Shown piece by piece: positions 8,583 to 16,404 of a DNA stretch of 31,939 nucleotides. The stretch's first letter is position 1, and each line of letters starts with the position of its first letter. Made by a program: the position numbers and the translations under genes. The notes beneath the pieces are model-generated. The model was not told the origin of the DNA. It saw only the letters and a program-made list of their open reading frames with translations, and did no database searches. Origin of the DNA: JAAYAY01 sp964429355. GTDB lineage: Bacteria; Planctomycetota; Planctomycetia; Pirellulales; Thermoguttaceae. The stretch is from contig CAYSCH010000065.1 of assembly GCA_964429355.1 (NCBI GenBank), positions 1 through 31,939 on the forward strand, in the 5' to 3' direction.

Positions 8583-10202
8583 ATGTCACAGGAATGGTAC
8601 TATGCCCAGGGTAACGAGCGCAAAGGCCCTGTGAGTTCCCAGCACTTGAAGGGACTGGCCACCTCGGGACAACTTCAGCCGAGTGATCTTGTTTGGCGGG
8701 AGGGGATGCCGGAGTGGGTGAACGCAAGCTCCATCAAGGGGCTGTTCTCAGACCAACGACAAGCTGTCCCTCCACCGCTTCTGAGTGCTGCGCAAGCAAG
8801 AAGCGATGCGTCCGGCAGCAAGGAACCTTCACCCGAATCCTCTCAGTCGCCGTCCCACTCCTCGTCCGAAAAGAACGCTTCAGGCCAGCAGGAGGGAACT
8901 GCTGCTACTGAACCGAATTGGTTTGTGCAGCGAGCAGGTAAAGAGGATGGGCCATATACTCGAAAGCAGTTGCAAGGATTGGCCTCGGGAGGACAACTGG
9001 CCCGCAACAACCTCGTGCGACGAGAGATGTGGGGCGGACAGATGGGCGACTGGAAGCAGGCGCAAGACGTATGGGGACTATTTCCTTCAGCGGACTGCGA
9101 ACCGAAGGACGGTGGCACGGCCGATAACGTCGAAGCAGACATCGCTAGTCAGCAACCATCTGCCCCCGAGACCAATAGCGAGAGGGTTTCAGAAGAGCAA
9201 CGACATGCCGAACCCGTCCGCTCGGAGCCAGAGACGTGTGAGAACTGGTACTACAGCCAAGGCGGTAAGCAGTTTGGCCCCGTCACGTTTGGACGCCTTT
9301 TCGACCTTGCCGCATCCGGTGAACTGAAGCCGCAGGACATGGTGGCAAGAGAAGGGGCCAAGTGGTGGTTTGCTGGTCGATTCCTGCTCGCCTTCAACCC
9401 CGCCCAACGACCTCCCCAAATCTCCGATTACGATCAATGGTACTACGGCTCCCAAGGTCGCCAGTTCGGGCCAGTACCGTTTCAACAGCTTGTTGCACTC
9501 GCAACGAGTGGCGTCCTTCAGCCGGGGCACTTAGTTGGCCGCATGGGGACCAACTGGGTTCCCGCCGGTGCTCTATTATCTACCGTCTTCCCGCAGCCGA
9601 GGCAGCCGCCGCAAGTCAGTCTTGATGATCCAACAATGTGGAAGGCCATATTCATCGGTGTCGCCTTTGGCGTGCTCTTTTGGCTCTATTCCGGTCAATT
9701 CCTTTCGACCATCGGTTTCGGAGCGGTTGGTGGCTTTCTGTTTCACTTCGCCTCGGTCAGGTTCCCGGCAATCGCCGGAGACGTTTCATTGGCTAAACAC
9801 CCCCGAGCGTTCATCGTCGTCCTGCTCGGTTATTTCTTGGTTTTGTGTGTCTGGGGGCCGTTGCACCGGGAAGGCAAAAAGTTCACGGCTTTCCGAGCGC
9901 TCGTCAAGACCTATCAGAGTATGCCGTCAGGAGACCTATCCATGAACGAGCTTCGCAAGTACCGAGAGAAGATCGAGAAACAACAGGAGGAGTTCTTCGC
10001 CATTCCTTTTGACTCCAAGAAAAGCCCGAGCGAGGCAAAGAAGATCGCCGAACTCTACCTGGACGACATCTACGACATCTACACCGGGCAGTTGGCTTCC
10101 GATTTACACGACCACATCGAGCCGATCTGGAAAGCGGTCGAGGACGACGTAAGACTCCCTCGACGACTTCGACAGAAATGGGAAGCGGACTTCCAGCGCT
10201 GA
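8583..10202 (+). CDS. Four-GYF_2-domain membrane protein
   Basis: 539 residues, ATG at 8583 preceded by CCAGGAGAACCACCGAG (SD AGGAG). Four GYF_2 units are visible: about 1-56 (EWYYAQGNERKGPVS), 112-168 (NWFVQRAGKEDGPYT, divergent, with a MWGGQMGDW insertion), 220-268 (NWYYSQGGKQFGPVT) and 285-335 (QWYYGSQGRQFGPVP). Hydrophobic segments at about 352-372, 376-395 and 408-428 give two or three transmembrane helices. A charged helical tail of about 110 residues ends the protein. Several peptide-binding domains on one membrane protein suggest a scaffold, possibly for the Pro-rich linkers of its neighbours; this is inference. Confidence 0.87.
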   Translation: MSQEWYYAQGNERKGPVSSQHLKGLATSGQLQPSDLVWREGMPEWVNASSIKGLFSDQRQAVPPPLLSAAQARSDASGSKEPSPESSQSPSHSSSEKNASGQQEGTAATEPNWFVQRAGKEDGPYTRKQLQGLASGGQLARNNLVRREMWGGQMGDWKQAQDVWGLFPSADCEPKDGGTADNVEADIASQQPSAPETNSERVSEEQRHAEPVRSEPETCENWYYSQGGKQFGPVTFGRLFDLAASGELKPQDMVAREGAKWWFAGRFLLAFNPAQRPPQISDYDQWYYGSQGRQFGPVPFQQLVALATSGVLQPGHLVGRMGTNWVPAGALLSTVFPQPRQPPQVSLDDPTMWKAIFIGVAFGVLFWLYSGQFLSTIGFGAVGGFLFHFASVRFPAIAGDVSLAKHPRAFIVVLLGYFLVLCVWGPLHREGKKFTAFRALVKTYQSMPSGDLSMNELRKYREKIEKQQEEFFAIPFDSKKSPSEAKKIAELYLDDIYDIYTGQLASDLHDHIEPIWKAVEDDVRLPRRLRQKWEADFQR

Positions 10203-10299
10203 AGGATTCTCGGCAACAGTTGCACGTCCCGAGTAGCTGGAGAACATCCAATCCAATCCTACCGACCCGACCTTCATCTCCACCTCTCAGAGTAGCGCC

Positions 10300-11427
10300 G
10301 TGAAAGACAAGTGGTTCATCGCTGAACATGTAAAGGGGTTCGGGCCTTTCTCGCTTGACCAACTCCGGGCTCTCGCCGCCTTGAATGTCCTGCGGCCTTC
10401 AGATCGGGTCTGGCAAGATGGAGAGCCGGATTCCGATTTTGCAGCTACCGTTGATGGGATCTGGACGACCGGGAGCGTTCCAGGCACAGTTCCACCCCAG
10501 CAGGATGCTTTGCCGAAGGTCGTGTGGCTTCTAGGAATTGGCATCTGGATCGTTGCAGCAGCCATGGCGTGCTATGCACTTAGCGGTCGGATGCTCGCCT
10601 CGTCTCTGACCAGTCTTCACATGGTTCCGACTTCCGTCACGACTACTGGACAGCAAGCCCAGAAGCAAGCGACCGTCGAACCTCAGAAACCTACGAGTGG
10701 TGTGACGGTCGATTCGATCTCGAAGACCGGCGAGAGAGAAACAGGCAACGTCGCTCAGGAGGACACGAACCCCTTGTCCGATGTTGGAGAGGGCAAGACC
10801 ACCGCCACACCTCAAAGATCTGAGAGCCACGAGGCGGTCGATGTAATCCCGAAGACCGGCCGGACAAAAGGCGATAGCAGTCCTCGGCAGCGCACAGTCG
10901 ATCTCTTATCCTTGGTTCGAGAGGCCAAGACGGGGACGGTGGACGACAACGGGCTGACTTTGGGACCATCCGAGCCGTCTACGGGCTGGTTCGAGTTCCC
11001 ATATGATCCTCCCGAGGAATACGATCTGGAGTTCACGTACACCAGAAGGGATGAAGCGGGAAAGTTCTGTGATTTCGTCGTCATCTTCCCGAAAGGAGGC
11101 GTGGGCTATTCCTGCGCCATTCGGCGGCGTGCCGAGGTAGAATGGGGTCGAGACGTGGGTGTTGGTTTTTTCCACAACGACGACAGAATCCTACTGGAAC
11201 TGCTGCCAAAGACCCTGCAACAGTGCCGCACATTCACAATACTCCTTCAGGTGCGCACCGAGGGGGCGAAGATCTTGGTGAACGGGGAGTTGTCTTCGTC
11301 TACCAACGGCTACGTTGACCTCGCCAAGGCGGAAGAGAAGCGACGACTCGCCTTCCATCCCGGTCCCTACCGAACAGTGATCCACGCTGCCCAGGTAAAG
11401 GAAGTCTCGGGAAGCAGCACGCCATAA
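10300..11427 (+). CDS. GYF_2-like membrane protein with jelly-roll-like C-terminus
   Basis: 375 residues from a GTG at 10300 (weak SD). GTG is chosen because the GYF_2-like domain starts at once (KWFIAEHVKGFGPFSLDQL, LAALNVLRPSDRVW). A transmembrane helix lies at about 75-95. A Ser/Thr/Lys-rich linker has an imperfect internal repeat (DSISKTGERETG, then DVIPKTGRTKGD). From about 225 a beta-rich domain appears (EYDLEFTYTRRDEAGKFCDFV, FTILLQVRTEGAKILVNGE). This matches, in motif order, the last domain of the nearby kinase (YIVTFQYRRPEAGWCNFV, WQVVLNGK), so the two probably share a fold and perhaps a ligand. Function unknown. Confidence 0.82.
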   Translation: MKDKWFIAEHVKGFGPFSLDQLRALAALNVLRPSDRVWQDGEPDSDFAATVDGIWTTGSVPGTVPPQQDALPKVVWLLGIGIWIVAAAMACYALSGRMLASSLTSLHMVPTSVTTTGQQAQKQATVEPQKPTSGVTVDSISKTGERETGNVAQEDTNPLSDVGEGKTTATPQRSESHEAVDVIPKTGRTKGDSSPRQRTVDLLSLVREAKTGTVDDNGLTLGPSEPSTGWFEFPYDPPEEYDLEFTYTRRDEAGKFCDFVVIFPKGGVGYSCAIRRRAEVEWGRDVGVGFFHNDDRILLELLPKTLQQCRTFTILLQVRTEGAKILVNGELSSSTNGYVDLAKAEEKRRLAFHPGPYRTVIHAAQVKEVSGSSTP

Positions 11428-11529
11428 GTATCGCTGAACCGGCAGGCGATCCCCCACACTCACGGCGAGGATGCACAAACTGAGGATAATTGGTGAAGCA
11501 CCGGGTTCTTCGGCGCAGAGGCGAATCCC

Positions 11530-13218
11530 ATGAGCGATGTGTGGTACTTTCAAGTCGCTGGTACACCGGGCTGGTGCGGGCCGTTCTCAGGGCGGCAACT
11601 CAAGGAACTTGCCGCCTTGGGAAGGCTGCGGCAAACTGATTTCGTCCGCAGCGGCGACCAGGGGAAGCCCGTTTCGGCATCCCAGGTGCAACGTCTCTTT
11701 GAGACGGATACAAGAGATCGGCCGACCGCACCGCCACCACGGCTGCCCAAAGCGGAAGTCGCACCTCCAAGCCTCCGGCCGACTGTCCGCTCACGCTTGG
11801 CAGCAACCTTACGCAGGTTCCTCTCGAAGGCAGCCTTTCCGTTCGCCCTCGTTGGACTCGCTTTTCTTGCAGCCGCCACCGGCTGGCTTCTGTTCCAATG
11901 GGACAATGCGGATAAGGTCTCGAAGGCGATCACATCGGGCAACGAGTTGTGGGACAATGGCGAGCACGACAAAGCGGTTGCCGAATACGAAGCCGTCGTG
12001 CGCCTTCTTCCCCCTTCTGATGTAACCACTGTTGTCTACCACCGAATGGTTGAACATGCTCTTCGTAAGTCGGATCGGGACGCCGCCGAATCGCTGCTGA
12101 AGGCGGCGTTGGACCGGCGGATTCGGCTTGACCTCCAGAACCCGGAAGCAGCCGACATGCTGGCCGAAGTGAAGAGAGCTAGATCGCAGTCGGTGGCGGT
12201 GGGGCCAACTTCACCGGCCACAGCCCCGATGCCCTCTGGTGAGACTTCCATTGCAGCCAAGACTGCCGACACACCTGTGCCTGATTTCTCCGATGTTGAT
12301 TACACCTACGATTACTCCAAAGATGACTACACGACCATCCCTGACAAAGCAACTCGCCAGACCATTCACGGCCAGAAGAGTGGGAAGTGGTTTGACAAGG
12401 ACGGATACGTTACGGAGAGCGGCGAATTCGTGGCCCACGGTGCCTTCACGCTCTACCACGATGAACAACGAACACGCAAGTATACGTCTGGCATGAACCT
12501 GCACGGCAAGATGCACGGGATCAAGTACGAGTATCGTGACGATGACGGCACCATAGAAGCGGAGATGCCTTACGTTCACGACAAGAAGCATGGGATAATG
12601 AAGATCCGCTACAAGAGCGGTCAGTTGAAGGACGAGACGCCATACCTGAATGATGAGTTCCATGGCTATGTCAGGTCGTGGTATGAGAACGGCCAACTGG
12701 AGCTAGAGGTGCCGTGGGTCCACGGGAAACTGCACGGACTTGCACGGGGCTTCTTCGCAGACGGTAAACCGTCGCACGAGCGCAGTTGGCGAGACGGTGT
12801 GCTACATGGGCCGTGGCGGATGTGGGATGAAGGGGATGGGTTCAACGTCGATGGTCAATACGAAGATGGCAAGATGGCCGGGCGCTGGAAAGGGCATTTT
12901 AGGCCACGCCGAGGAGGTGAGATGTACGACGTGGAAGTAACAGGGCCGTGGCAAGGCGGCACGAGATCGCAGTTCATTTTCTTGCTTTGGTTGATTGGAG
13001 AACGGTCAACGGCGTGGCCAAAGGACGGAATCGCAAGCGTCGTGGTTTCTCGTCAACGGTTTCTTGCGGTGTTCGGGGAACCGGACAGAGTGAGCACGGC
13101 CAGGAAGGAGGATCAACGCTTGTGCGTCAACTGGTCCTACATCTGTTCAGATACAGTGGTGTCTTTTGATGTGCTGCGTGATCCCCCGACCATTTGGGTG
13201 AAGATTGGGAATCTCTGA
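11530..13218 (+). CDS. GYF_2-domain membrane protein with TPR-like segment and MORN repeats
   Basis: 562 residues, ATG at 11530 (SD GAGGCG). The GYF_2 domain (1-58) is VWYFQVAGTPGWCGPFSGRQL with LAALGRLRQTDFV. After a Pro-rich linker comes a transmembrane helix (about 102-124) and a TPR-like pair of helices (about 138-200; DNGEHDKAVAEYEAVVRLL). About 281-443 holds six or seven MORN_2-type repeats (GKMHGIKYEYRDDDG, DKKHGIMKIRYKSGQLKDE, DEFHGYVRSWYENGQLE, GKLHGLARGFFADGK, GVLHGPWRMWDEG). A conserved-looking tail (FLAVFGEPDRVS, NWSYICSDTVVSFDVL) follows. It is last of the five GYF_2 genes and converges on the minus-strand array. Confidence 0.87.
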   Translation: MSDVWYFQVAGTPGWCGPFSGRQLKELAALGRLRQTDFVRSGDQGKPVSASQVQRLFETDTRDRPTAPPPRLPKAEVAPPSLRPTVRSRLAATLRRFLSKAAFPFALVGLAFLAAATGWLLFQWDNADKVSKAITSGNELWDNGEHDKAVAEYEAVVRLLPPSDVTTVVYHRMVEHALRKSDRDAAESLLKAALDRRIRLDLQNPEAADMLAEVKRARSQSVAVGPTSPATAPMPSGETSIAAKTADTPVPDFSDVDYTYDYSKDDYTTIPDKATRQTIHGQKSGKWFDKDGYVTESGEFVAHGAFTLYHDEQRTRKYTSGMNLHGKMHGIKYEYRDDDGTIEAEMPYVHDKKHGIMKIRYKSGQLKDETPYLNDEFHGYVRSWYENGQLELEVPWVHGKLHGLARGFFADGKPSHERSWRDGVLHGPWRMWDEGDGFNVDGQYEDGKMAGRWKGHFRPRRGGEMYDVEVTGPWQGGTRSQFIFLLWLIGERSTAWPKDGIASVVVSRQRFLAVFGEPDRVSTARKEDQRLCVNWSYICSDTVVSFDVLRDPPTIWVKIGNL

Positions 13219-13511
13219 TGACGGAGAGAGAACCCTGTCGATGCTGCCTTCGGGCGCTATCGGCAGCGGTGTTGGGAGCCCGCCGCTGTGTGTGAGAGGC
13301 CCGAACTCCAATTCGCTTTCCTCCCCACGAAACTGAAACCTGGGTTCAGGAAATAAAAAAATTGCGACCGAAGCCGGTGTAGGGGGCTATCCGGTGTCCG
13401 GCGACCCAGAGGATTCGCAAAAGGTTGTTTGGATACTATTCTTGCGACACCCCCGCTCTTTCCAGGATTCAACTCGGGTCGCTGACCGCAGCGGAGTCGC
13501 ATCCAACCCGG
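13219..13511. other. Convergent spacer between the GYF cluster and the array
   Basis: 293 bases between two converging gene sets, with no gene seen. It contains an imperfect 17-base palindrome (CTGAAACC-T-GGGTTCAG, about 13334-13350, one mismatch), a run of seven A (13355-13361) and the last GGTGTCC copy (13393-13399). An in-frame minus-strand extension ending at 13387 looks like a shadow, since the better-supported gene ends at 13512. Confidence 0.5.
13351..13378 (-). terminator. Possible intrinsic terminator of the minus-strand array
   Basis: Read on the minus strand, ACCG-GCTT-CGGT (13378-13367) is followed within 5 bases by seven T and then ATTT. The stem is only 4 bp, so this is weak, but it is the only stem plus T-run found after the last array gene. 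Confidence 0.35.
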
Positions 13512-13745
13512 TCATGGCTCCGTTGCCCCTTCGACAACAACTCCGGTGTCCTCTTGCCGCCCCGCCGTGCCGCCAGGGTGGTAGGGTTCGCACTCCACGT
13601 CGAACCCGTCGCCGGTGAGCATCTCCAGGAATTTCCGGCGAGCCGCTTCCTTGATCTGGCGATACCCATCGGCGGTGTCCGGGTCGGTTCCGTCTGCCAC
13701 TTGAACGCATACGCCACTTCCGAGAAACACATCAAAGAAGATCAT
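13512..13745 (-). CDS. Small hypothetical protein, last gene of the array
   Basis: 77 residues from the ATG at 13745, preceded by GGAG eight bases upstream. It has an N-terminal strand (MIFFDVFLGSGVCVQVADG), a helix (GYRQIKEAARRKFLEMLTGDGFDVE) and an acidic tail. The layout (short strand, helix, GFDVE) is that of a small soluble one-domain protein; the family is not recognised. Two GGACACC copies lie inside it as Asp-Thr codons. It follows a 176-base spacer with two further copies and an inverted dyad that could drive it separately. Confidence 0.6.
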   Translation of the reverse strand: MIFFDVFLGSGVCVQVADGTDPDTADGYRQIKEAARRKFLEMLTGDGFDVECEPYHPGGTAGRQEDTGVVVEGATEP

Positions 13746-13818
13746 CGCAGAGACTCCGTGTGGTCGAGTCGTGTCGATCCCCCGATGCGGCAGCCGGTGT
13801 CCGGCGAGGGCGGGGGCA

Positions 13819-13839
13819 TTTGTATAACGCCTCTACAAG
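13819..13839. repeat. 21-bp dyad, copy B (inverted relative to copy A at 23402)
   Basis: Left arm TTTGTATA (13819-13826), spacer ACGCC, right arm TCTACAAG (6/8 complementary). On the minus strand it matches the 23402-23422 dyad at 19 of 21 positions including the whole spacer, so the two copies are in inverted orientation 9.6 kb apart. It lies in the spacer between 13922 and 13745. It could be an operator, or the core of a tyrosine-recombinase site (two inverted arms around a short spacer). Confidence 0.6.
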
Positions 13840-13921
13840 TCCTCGGGCATTGACTCTTGTACGAGACCGGGTGTCCGTGGCCTCGCTCGCTTCGGTGGAA
13901 CGGCTGGCAGTCCCACGGCCC

Positions 13922-14131
13922 CTATGCTCGGTCGGTGGATCGTCTTGTGATCCGCTTGCTGCCGGTTGCAGTAAGCTCGTACCCGTTGCGATCCAGAACT
14001 TGGCACAGCAGCCGCCGAGCCTCCTTCCAGTCCACGTCGTCCTGGCCGTCTTCGGGCGCTCCGAAGCTGCACCGGTCGAGTTCCCTGATCGCCCGAGCGG
14101 CGGCAGCACAGTAGGTTCGACGGTTGCTCAC
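13922..14131 (-). CDS. Small hypothetical protein
   Basis: 69 residues from a GTG at 14131 with an excellent SD (GGAGG seven bases upstream); a GTG six bases earlier is possible. It begins SNRRTYCAAAARAIRELDRC, then has an Asp-rich turn (APEDGQDDVDW) and a helix EARRLLCQVLDRNGYEL, with a basic tail. It looks like a small all-helical protein; no family is recognised. The SD overlaps the extended motif GGACACCGGAGG that follows the upstream stop, so here the motif merges with the ribosome-binding site. Confidence 0.6.
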   Translation of the reverse strand: MSNRRTYCAAAARAIRELDRCSFGAPEDGQDDVDWKEARRLLCQVLDRNGYELTATGSKRITRRSTDRA

Positions 14132-14151
14132 GTTCACTCCTCCGGTGTCCA

Positions 14152-14412
14152 CTACGCCACGGCGGCAACTTGCGCCCGCCTCAGCCCCACGACGGAGAGG
14201 TAGCCGTCTCGGATGGCGAAGTTGGTGTAGGTGAGGCCAGTCGCTTCGAGGGCGGCGTGAATGTCCAGCAAAGCGTCCATGATGTGGGAGCCATCCGCAT
14301 TGCATTCGACCGTCACCACTGGGCGAGGATGATCGGCGAGCGCCCAGGTATCCTCAACGGGACTTCGGCGAAACCCGGCGGCGCTCAAGAGCTTCTCGGT
14401 CAAGGACAGCAT
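14152..14412 (-). CDS. Small hypothetical protein
   Basis: 86 residues from the ATG at 14412, SD CGGAGGAAATGCG. It has an N-terminal helix (LSLTEKLLSAAGF), a central strand (RPVVTVECNADG), a second helix (SHIMDALLDIHAALEATGL) and a final strand (YLSVVGLRRAQVAAVA), suggesting a compact alpha/beta fold. No family is recognised. The stop TAG is followed after one base by GGACACCGGAGG. Confidence 0.62.
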   Translation of the reverse strand: MLSLTEKLLSAAGFRRSPVEDTWALADHPRPVVTVECNADGSHIMDALLDIHAALEATGLTYTNFAIRDGYLSVVGLRRAQVAAVA

Positions 14413-14472
14413 CGCATTTCCTCCGATGTTTCGTTTGAGTGGTGATTGCCAATACCGCTGTTGCCGGTGTCC

Positions 14473-14637
14473 TCACTCCCACGTGCTTTCGACAAACGGA
14501 TCGCCGTTCTCATCCCGCTCGATCCCCTCGTCCTGCCCATCAACGTCGTAATCCCGCACGATGACCTGCACTCCCGGCGGGCACTCGACGTGTTGAACAA
14601 CGCCGCCCTCAACGGTAATGCGAACGATGATCGTCAT
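14473..14637 (-). CDS. Very small acidic hypothetical protein
   Basis: 54 residues from the ATG at 14637 (SD GGGAG); a longer in-frame frame has no family-like sequence. It begins TIIVRITVEGGVVQHVECPPGVQV, a beta-hairpin-like start, and continues IVRDYDVDGQDEGIERDENGD, strongly acidic. Short proteins of this shape (strand, PPGVxVxVxDYD, acidic tail) recur in planctomycete and plasmid accessory regions without known function. Its TGA directly abuts GGACACCGG. Confidence 0.6.
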   Translation of the reverse strand: MTIIVRITVEGGVVQHVECPPGVQVIVRDYDVDGQDEGIERDENGDPFVESTWE

Positions 14638-14711
14638 CTGTTCTGCTCCCTTGCTAACTTCCCGTTTGGCGATGTTGCCGGTGTCCGCCCAAACGTCCCC
14701 GGCGGCTTGGC

Positions 14712-14960
14712 CTACTCGGGCTGGAAGCTGAAATAGAAGCGAGGATTGTGCTGGAACTCCAGCGATCCCCGCACACCATCCGATTTGCGCCGGACGACGA
14801 CCAGCGGGGCCGCAAAGCCGAGCACGTCGAAGTCCTGCCGCAATTCGTTGGTGTCCCACACTTGCCCGTGCTGCGACTCCAGCGCCGCACGGCTTCCAGG
14901 TTGGGCATTGATCTCGGCCAATCGTTCACGGCGGATGGATTCGGTCGGGTCGTCGTTCAT
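14712..14960 (-). CDS. Small hypothetical protein
   Basis: 82 residues from the ATG at 14960, six bases after GGAG; in-frame ATGs at 14966 and 14993 are less well placed. It begins NDDPTESIRRERLAEINAQPG, then TNELRQDFDVLGFAAPLVVVRRKSDGVRGSLEF. The segment around FDVLGFAAPLVVVRRKSDG resembles short plasmid proteins in which a helix is followed by a two-stranded sheet; the family is unknown. One GGACACC lies inside (WDTNE), and one follows its stop at 25 bases. Confidence 0.6.
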   Translation of the reverse strand: MNDDPTESIRRERLAEINAQPGSRAALESQHGQVWDTNELRQDFDVLGFAAPLVVVRRKSDGVRGSLEFQHNPRFYFSFQPE

Positions 14961-15014
14961 CGTCATCTCCAGGTTTGGGTTCACTTGCCTCACATCACCT
15001 TCGCCGGTGTCCGC

Positions 15015-15200
15015 TCAATCGCACTTTTCGACCGAGACGGTTTCAAGCCACTCCTCGTCACCCTCTTCGATGGTCTTGTCCTCGTAGGCGACCTCACCGG
15101 CCTTGCAGAAGGCTTCGGCCTGCTCGGGGCTGGTGGCCTTGACGATGTAGATCGTTCGGACGACGAACTTCTCCAGAGCTTCGACTCGGAACTTGGGCAC
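15015..15200 (-). CDS. Small hypothetical protein
   Basis: 61 residues from a GTG at 15200 with GGAG eight bases upstream; an in-frame ATG at 15287 would add a Pro-rich, unlikely N-terminus. It begins PKFRVEALEKFVVRTIYIVKATSPEQ and continues AEAFCKAGEVAYEDKTIEEGDEEWLETVSVEK. The order (strand, helix with SPEQAEAFCK, acidic strand) matches a small fold seen in phage and plasmid proteins of unknown role. Its stop is followed after two bases by GGACACCGG. Confidence 0.6.
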   Translation of the reverse strand: MPKFRVEALEKFVVRTIYIVKATSPEQAEAFCKAGEVAYEDKTIEEGDEEWLETVSVEKCD

Positions 15201-15295
15201 GGGGTCTTCTCCGAAAACTGATGAGGAAGGTGGAGTGATGCCGGTTCCGTCCGGCAGCACGAAGGCCGGTGTCCCTGAGAACCGCATTGGGCCGT

Positions 15296-15691
15296 CTATT
15301 CGTCCTCGTCATCCTCGCCGAGGGCCTTCCGTACATCGCTGCCGTCCACGAGAACGGCATCGTAGCCCCACCAGCTTTCCGAGAGGGCTGGCTCCTCGAT
15401 GCGGAGTTCTTTCACGCCCTCGTTGGTCAGGGCAACGGTGAGGGGGTCGTTGGGATCGTTAGCGACGTAATGGCTGGTGAGATCGCCGACGTTGAAGTCA
15501 TCCCCGGCATAGTCCCACGCCTGCTTGCCGTCTTCGGTCGTCTTCATCCAGGTGGTCACGGCCCGCACGACCCGCTCGTAGAGGGTGTCCACCGAATCGA
15601 CCACCGGGGTCTTTTCGGCAGAAACAATGACAATGGGACCGGTCTTCCAGGCTTCTTGACGCCAGAGAACGGTAGTGATTCGTTCAGTCAT
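15296..15691 (-). CDS. Hypothetical acidic protein
   Basis: 131 residues from the ATG at 15691 (SD GGGAA). It begins TERITTVLWRQEAWKTGPIVIVSAEK, has a helix (VDSVDTLYERVVRAVTTWMKTTEDGKQAWDYA), then DFNVGDLTSHYVANDPND and an acidic end (GEDDEDE). No catalytic motif is seen and the family is not recognised. The reading frame stays open upstream through 63 codons to the stop of the preceding gene. One GGACACC is inside (VDTLYE) and one follows the stop. Confidence 0.6.
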   Translation of the reverse strand: MTERITTVLWRQEAWKTGPIVIVSAEKTPVVDSVDTLYERVVRAVTTWMKTTEDGKQAWDYAGDDFNVGDLTSHYVANDPNDPLTVALTNEGVKELRIEEPALSESWWGYDAVLVDGSDVRKALGEDDEDE

Positions 15692-15880
15692 GTTGTGTTC
15701 CCGAGGATGCTGGTGTGCGATGGTCGAAGGGGCCGGTGTCCAGGATTCAGGGCGACCGTGCTTCCATGCACGGTCGCCTCGCTCCTCTTCAACCTCAGCC
15801 TCCTCGTCCCATTCGGGCTGGTCTTCCCATTCCTGGACCCGCTTGGTGTATTCGGCGGTGTCCTCTGTCCGCCCAGCCGA
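15692..15880 (-). other. Open 63-codon spacer in frame with both neighbours; 11-bp hairpin
   Basis: After the TGA of the upstream gene (15881) the same frame stays open to the ATG at 15691 and reads as an acidic, coding-like peptide (EYTKRVQEWEDQPEWDEEAE) with no start codon of its own. It includes a perfect 11-bp inverted repeat (15751-15761 and 15768-15778, loop TTCCAT on the + strand), 9 bases from a GGTGTCC copy (15735-15741); another copy is at 15857. It may be a decayed or merged gene, or a structured spacer. Confidence 0.45.
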
Positions 15881-16186
15881 TCAGTATTCATCGGGGAGCA
15901 AGATCGTGGTCGCCGCCCGCTGGCCCCGGTCATCCTGAGCTTCTGTTATCACCCACAGCTTCACGTCCTTGACCGTCCGATATGCGCTCAGCAAGCGAGA
16001 GCCATCGACGAGGGCTTGATCGTTCAGCCGTCGATCCTCTTCACAGAGTTCGTCGCCCCAATCACCCTGGACATGGCGAAGGATGAACTCCATCGCTGAC
16101 TGGTCGCTCTCGTGCAATGCCTCCACAGCACCCGGCGTTGCGACCAGTTGGCCAAGCGAGAACTTCGGTTTGCGGTTCATGTTCAT
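15881..16186 (-). CDS. Conserved plasmid-related protein
   Basis: 101 residues from the ATG at 16186 (GAGG nine bases upstream; a second ATG two codons later). It begins NMNRKPKFSLGQLVATPGAV, followed by QSAMEFILRHVQGDWGDELCEEDRRLNDQAL, then DGSRLLSAYRTVKDVKLWVITEAQD and a final LLPDEY. I recognise this pattern as a widespread small family on plasmids and integrated elements, often annotated only as plasmid related protein; the function is not known. Family members usually end near the PEEY/PDEY sequence, so the stop here is normal. It is good evidence that the array is mobile DNA. Confidence 0.82.
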   Translation of the reverse strand: MNMNRKPKFSLGQLVATPGAVEALHESDQSAMEFILRHVQGDWGDELCEEDRRLNDQALVDGSRLLSAYRTVKDVKLWVITEAQDDRGQRAATTILLPDEY

Positions 16187-16404
16187 CTTGTCGTCCTCAA
16201 GCGGTTGGATGTCGTGCTGAAGATTCGGGTGTCCCACGCAGAAGCGAGAAGCCCGACTCGCTGCCCTCCTGTGCTGAAAAGCGGTTGGGCAGGGTGATCG
16301 GAGTATCACGGCTACGTCCCTTTGTGACCTTCCAGGTGCGGGCCACTCAGGCGTTGCCGGGCGTGTCTCGTTCTGTTCTTCGATGCGGTGTCCCGAGCAA
16401 CTGT
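16187..16404 (-). other. Longest internal spacer of the tandem array besides 13.8 kb
   Basis: 218 bases with no gene. GGTGTCC occurs at 16228-16234 and 16387-16393. The stretch has no start codon with an SD until GAGG before 16186. No hairpin with a T-run was found. Confidence 0.45.

Noticed and set aside
13334..13350. Imperfect palindrome after the last GYF gene as a terminator for the GYF cluster
   Set aside because: On the plus strand it is followed by an A-run, not a T-run, so it does not fit an intrinsic terminator for rightward transcription.
13387..13710. Minus-strand 107-residue frame ending in the last GGACACCGG copy
   Set aside because: It overlaps the better-supported gene 13512-13745 in another frame, has no SD and has a low-complexity sequence.
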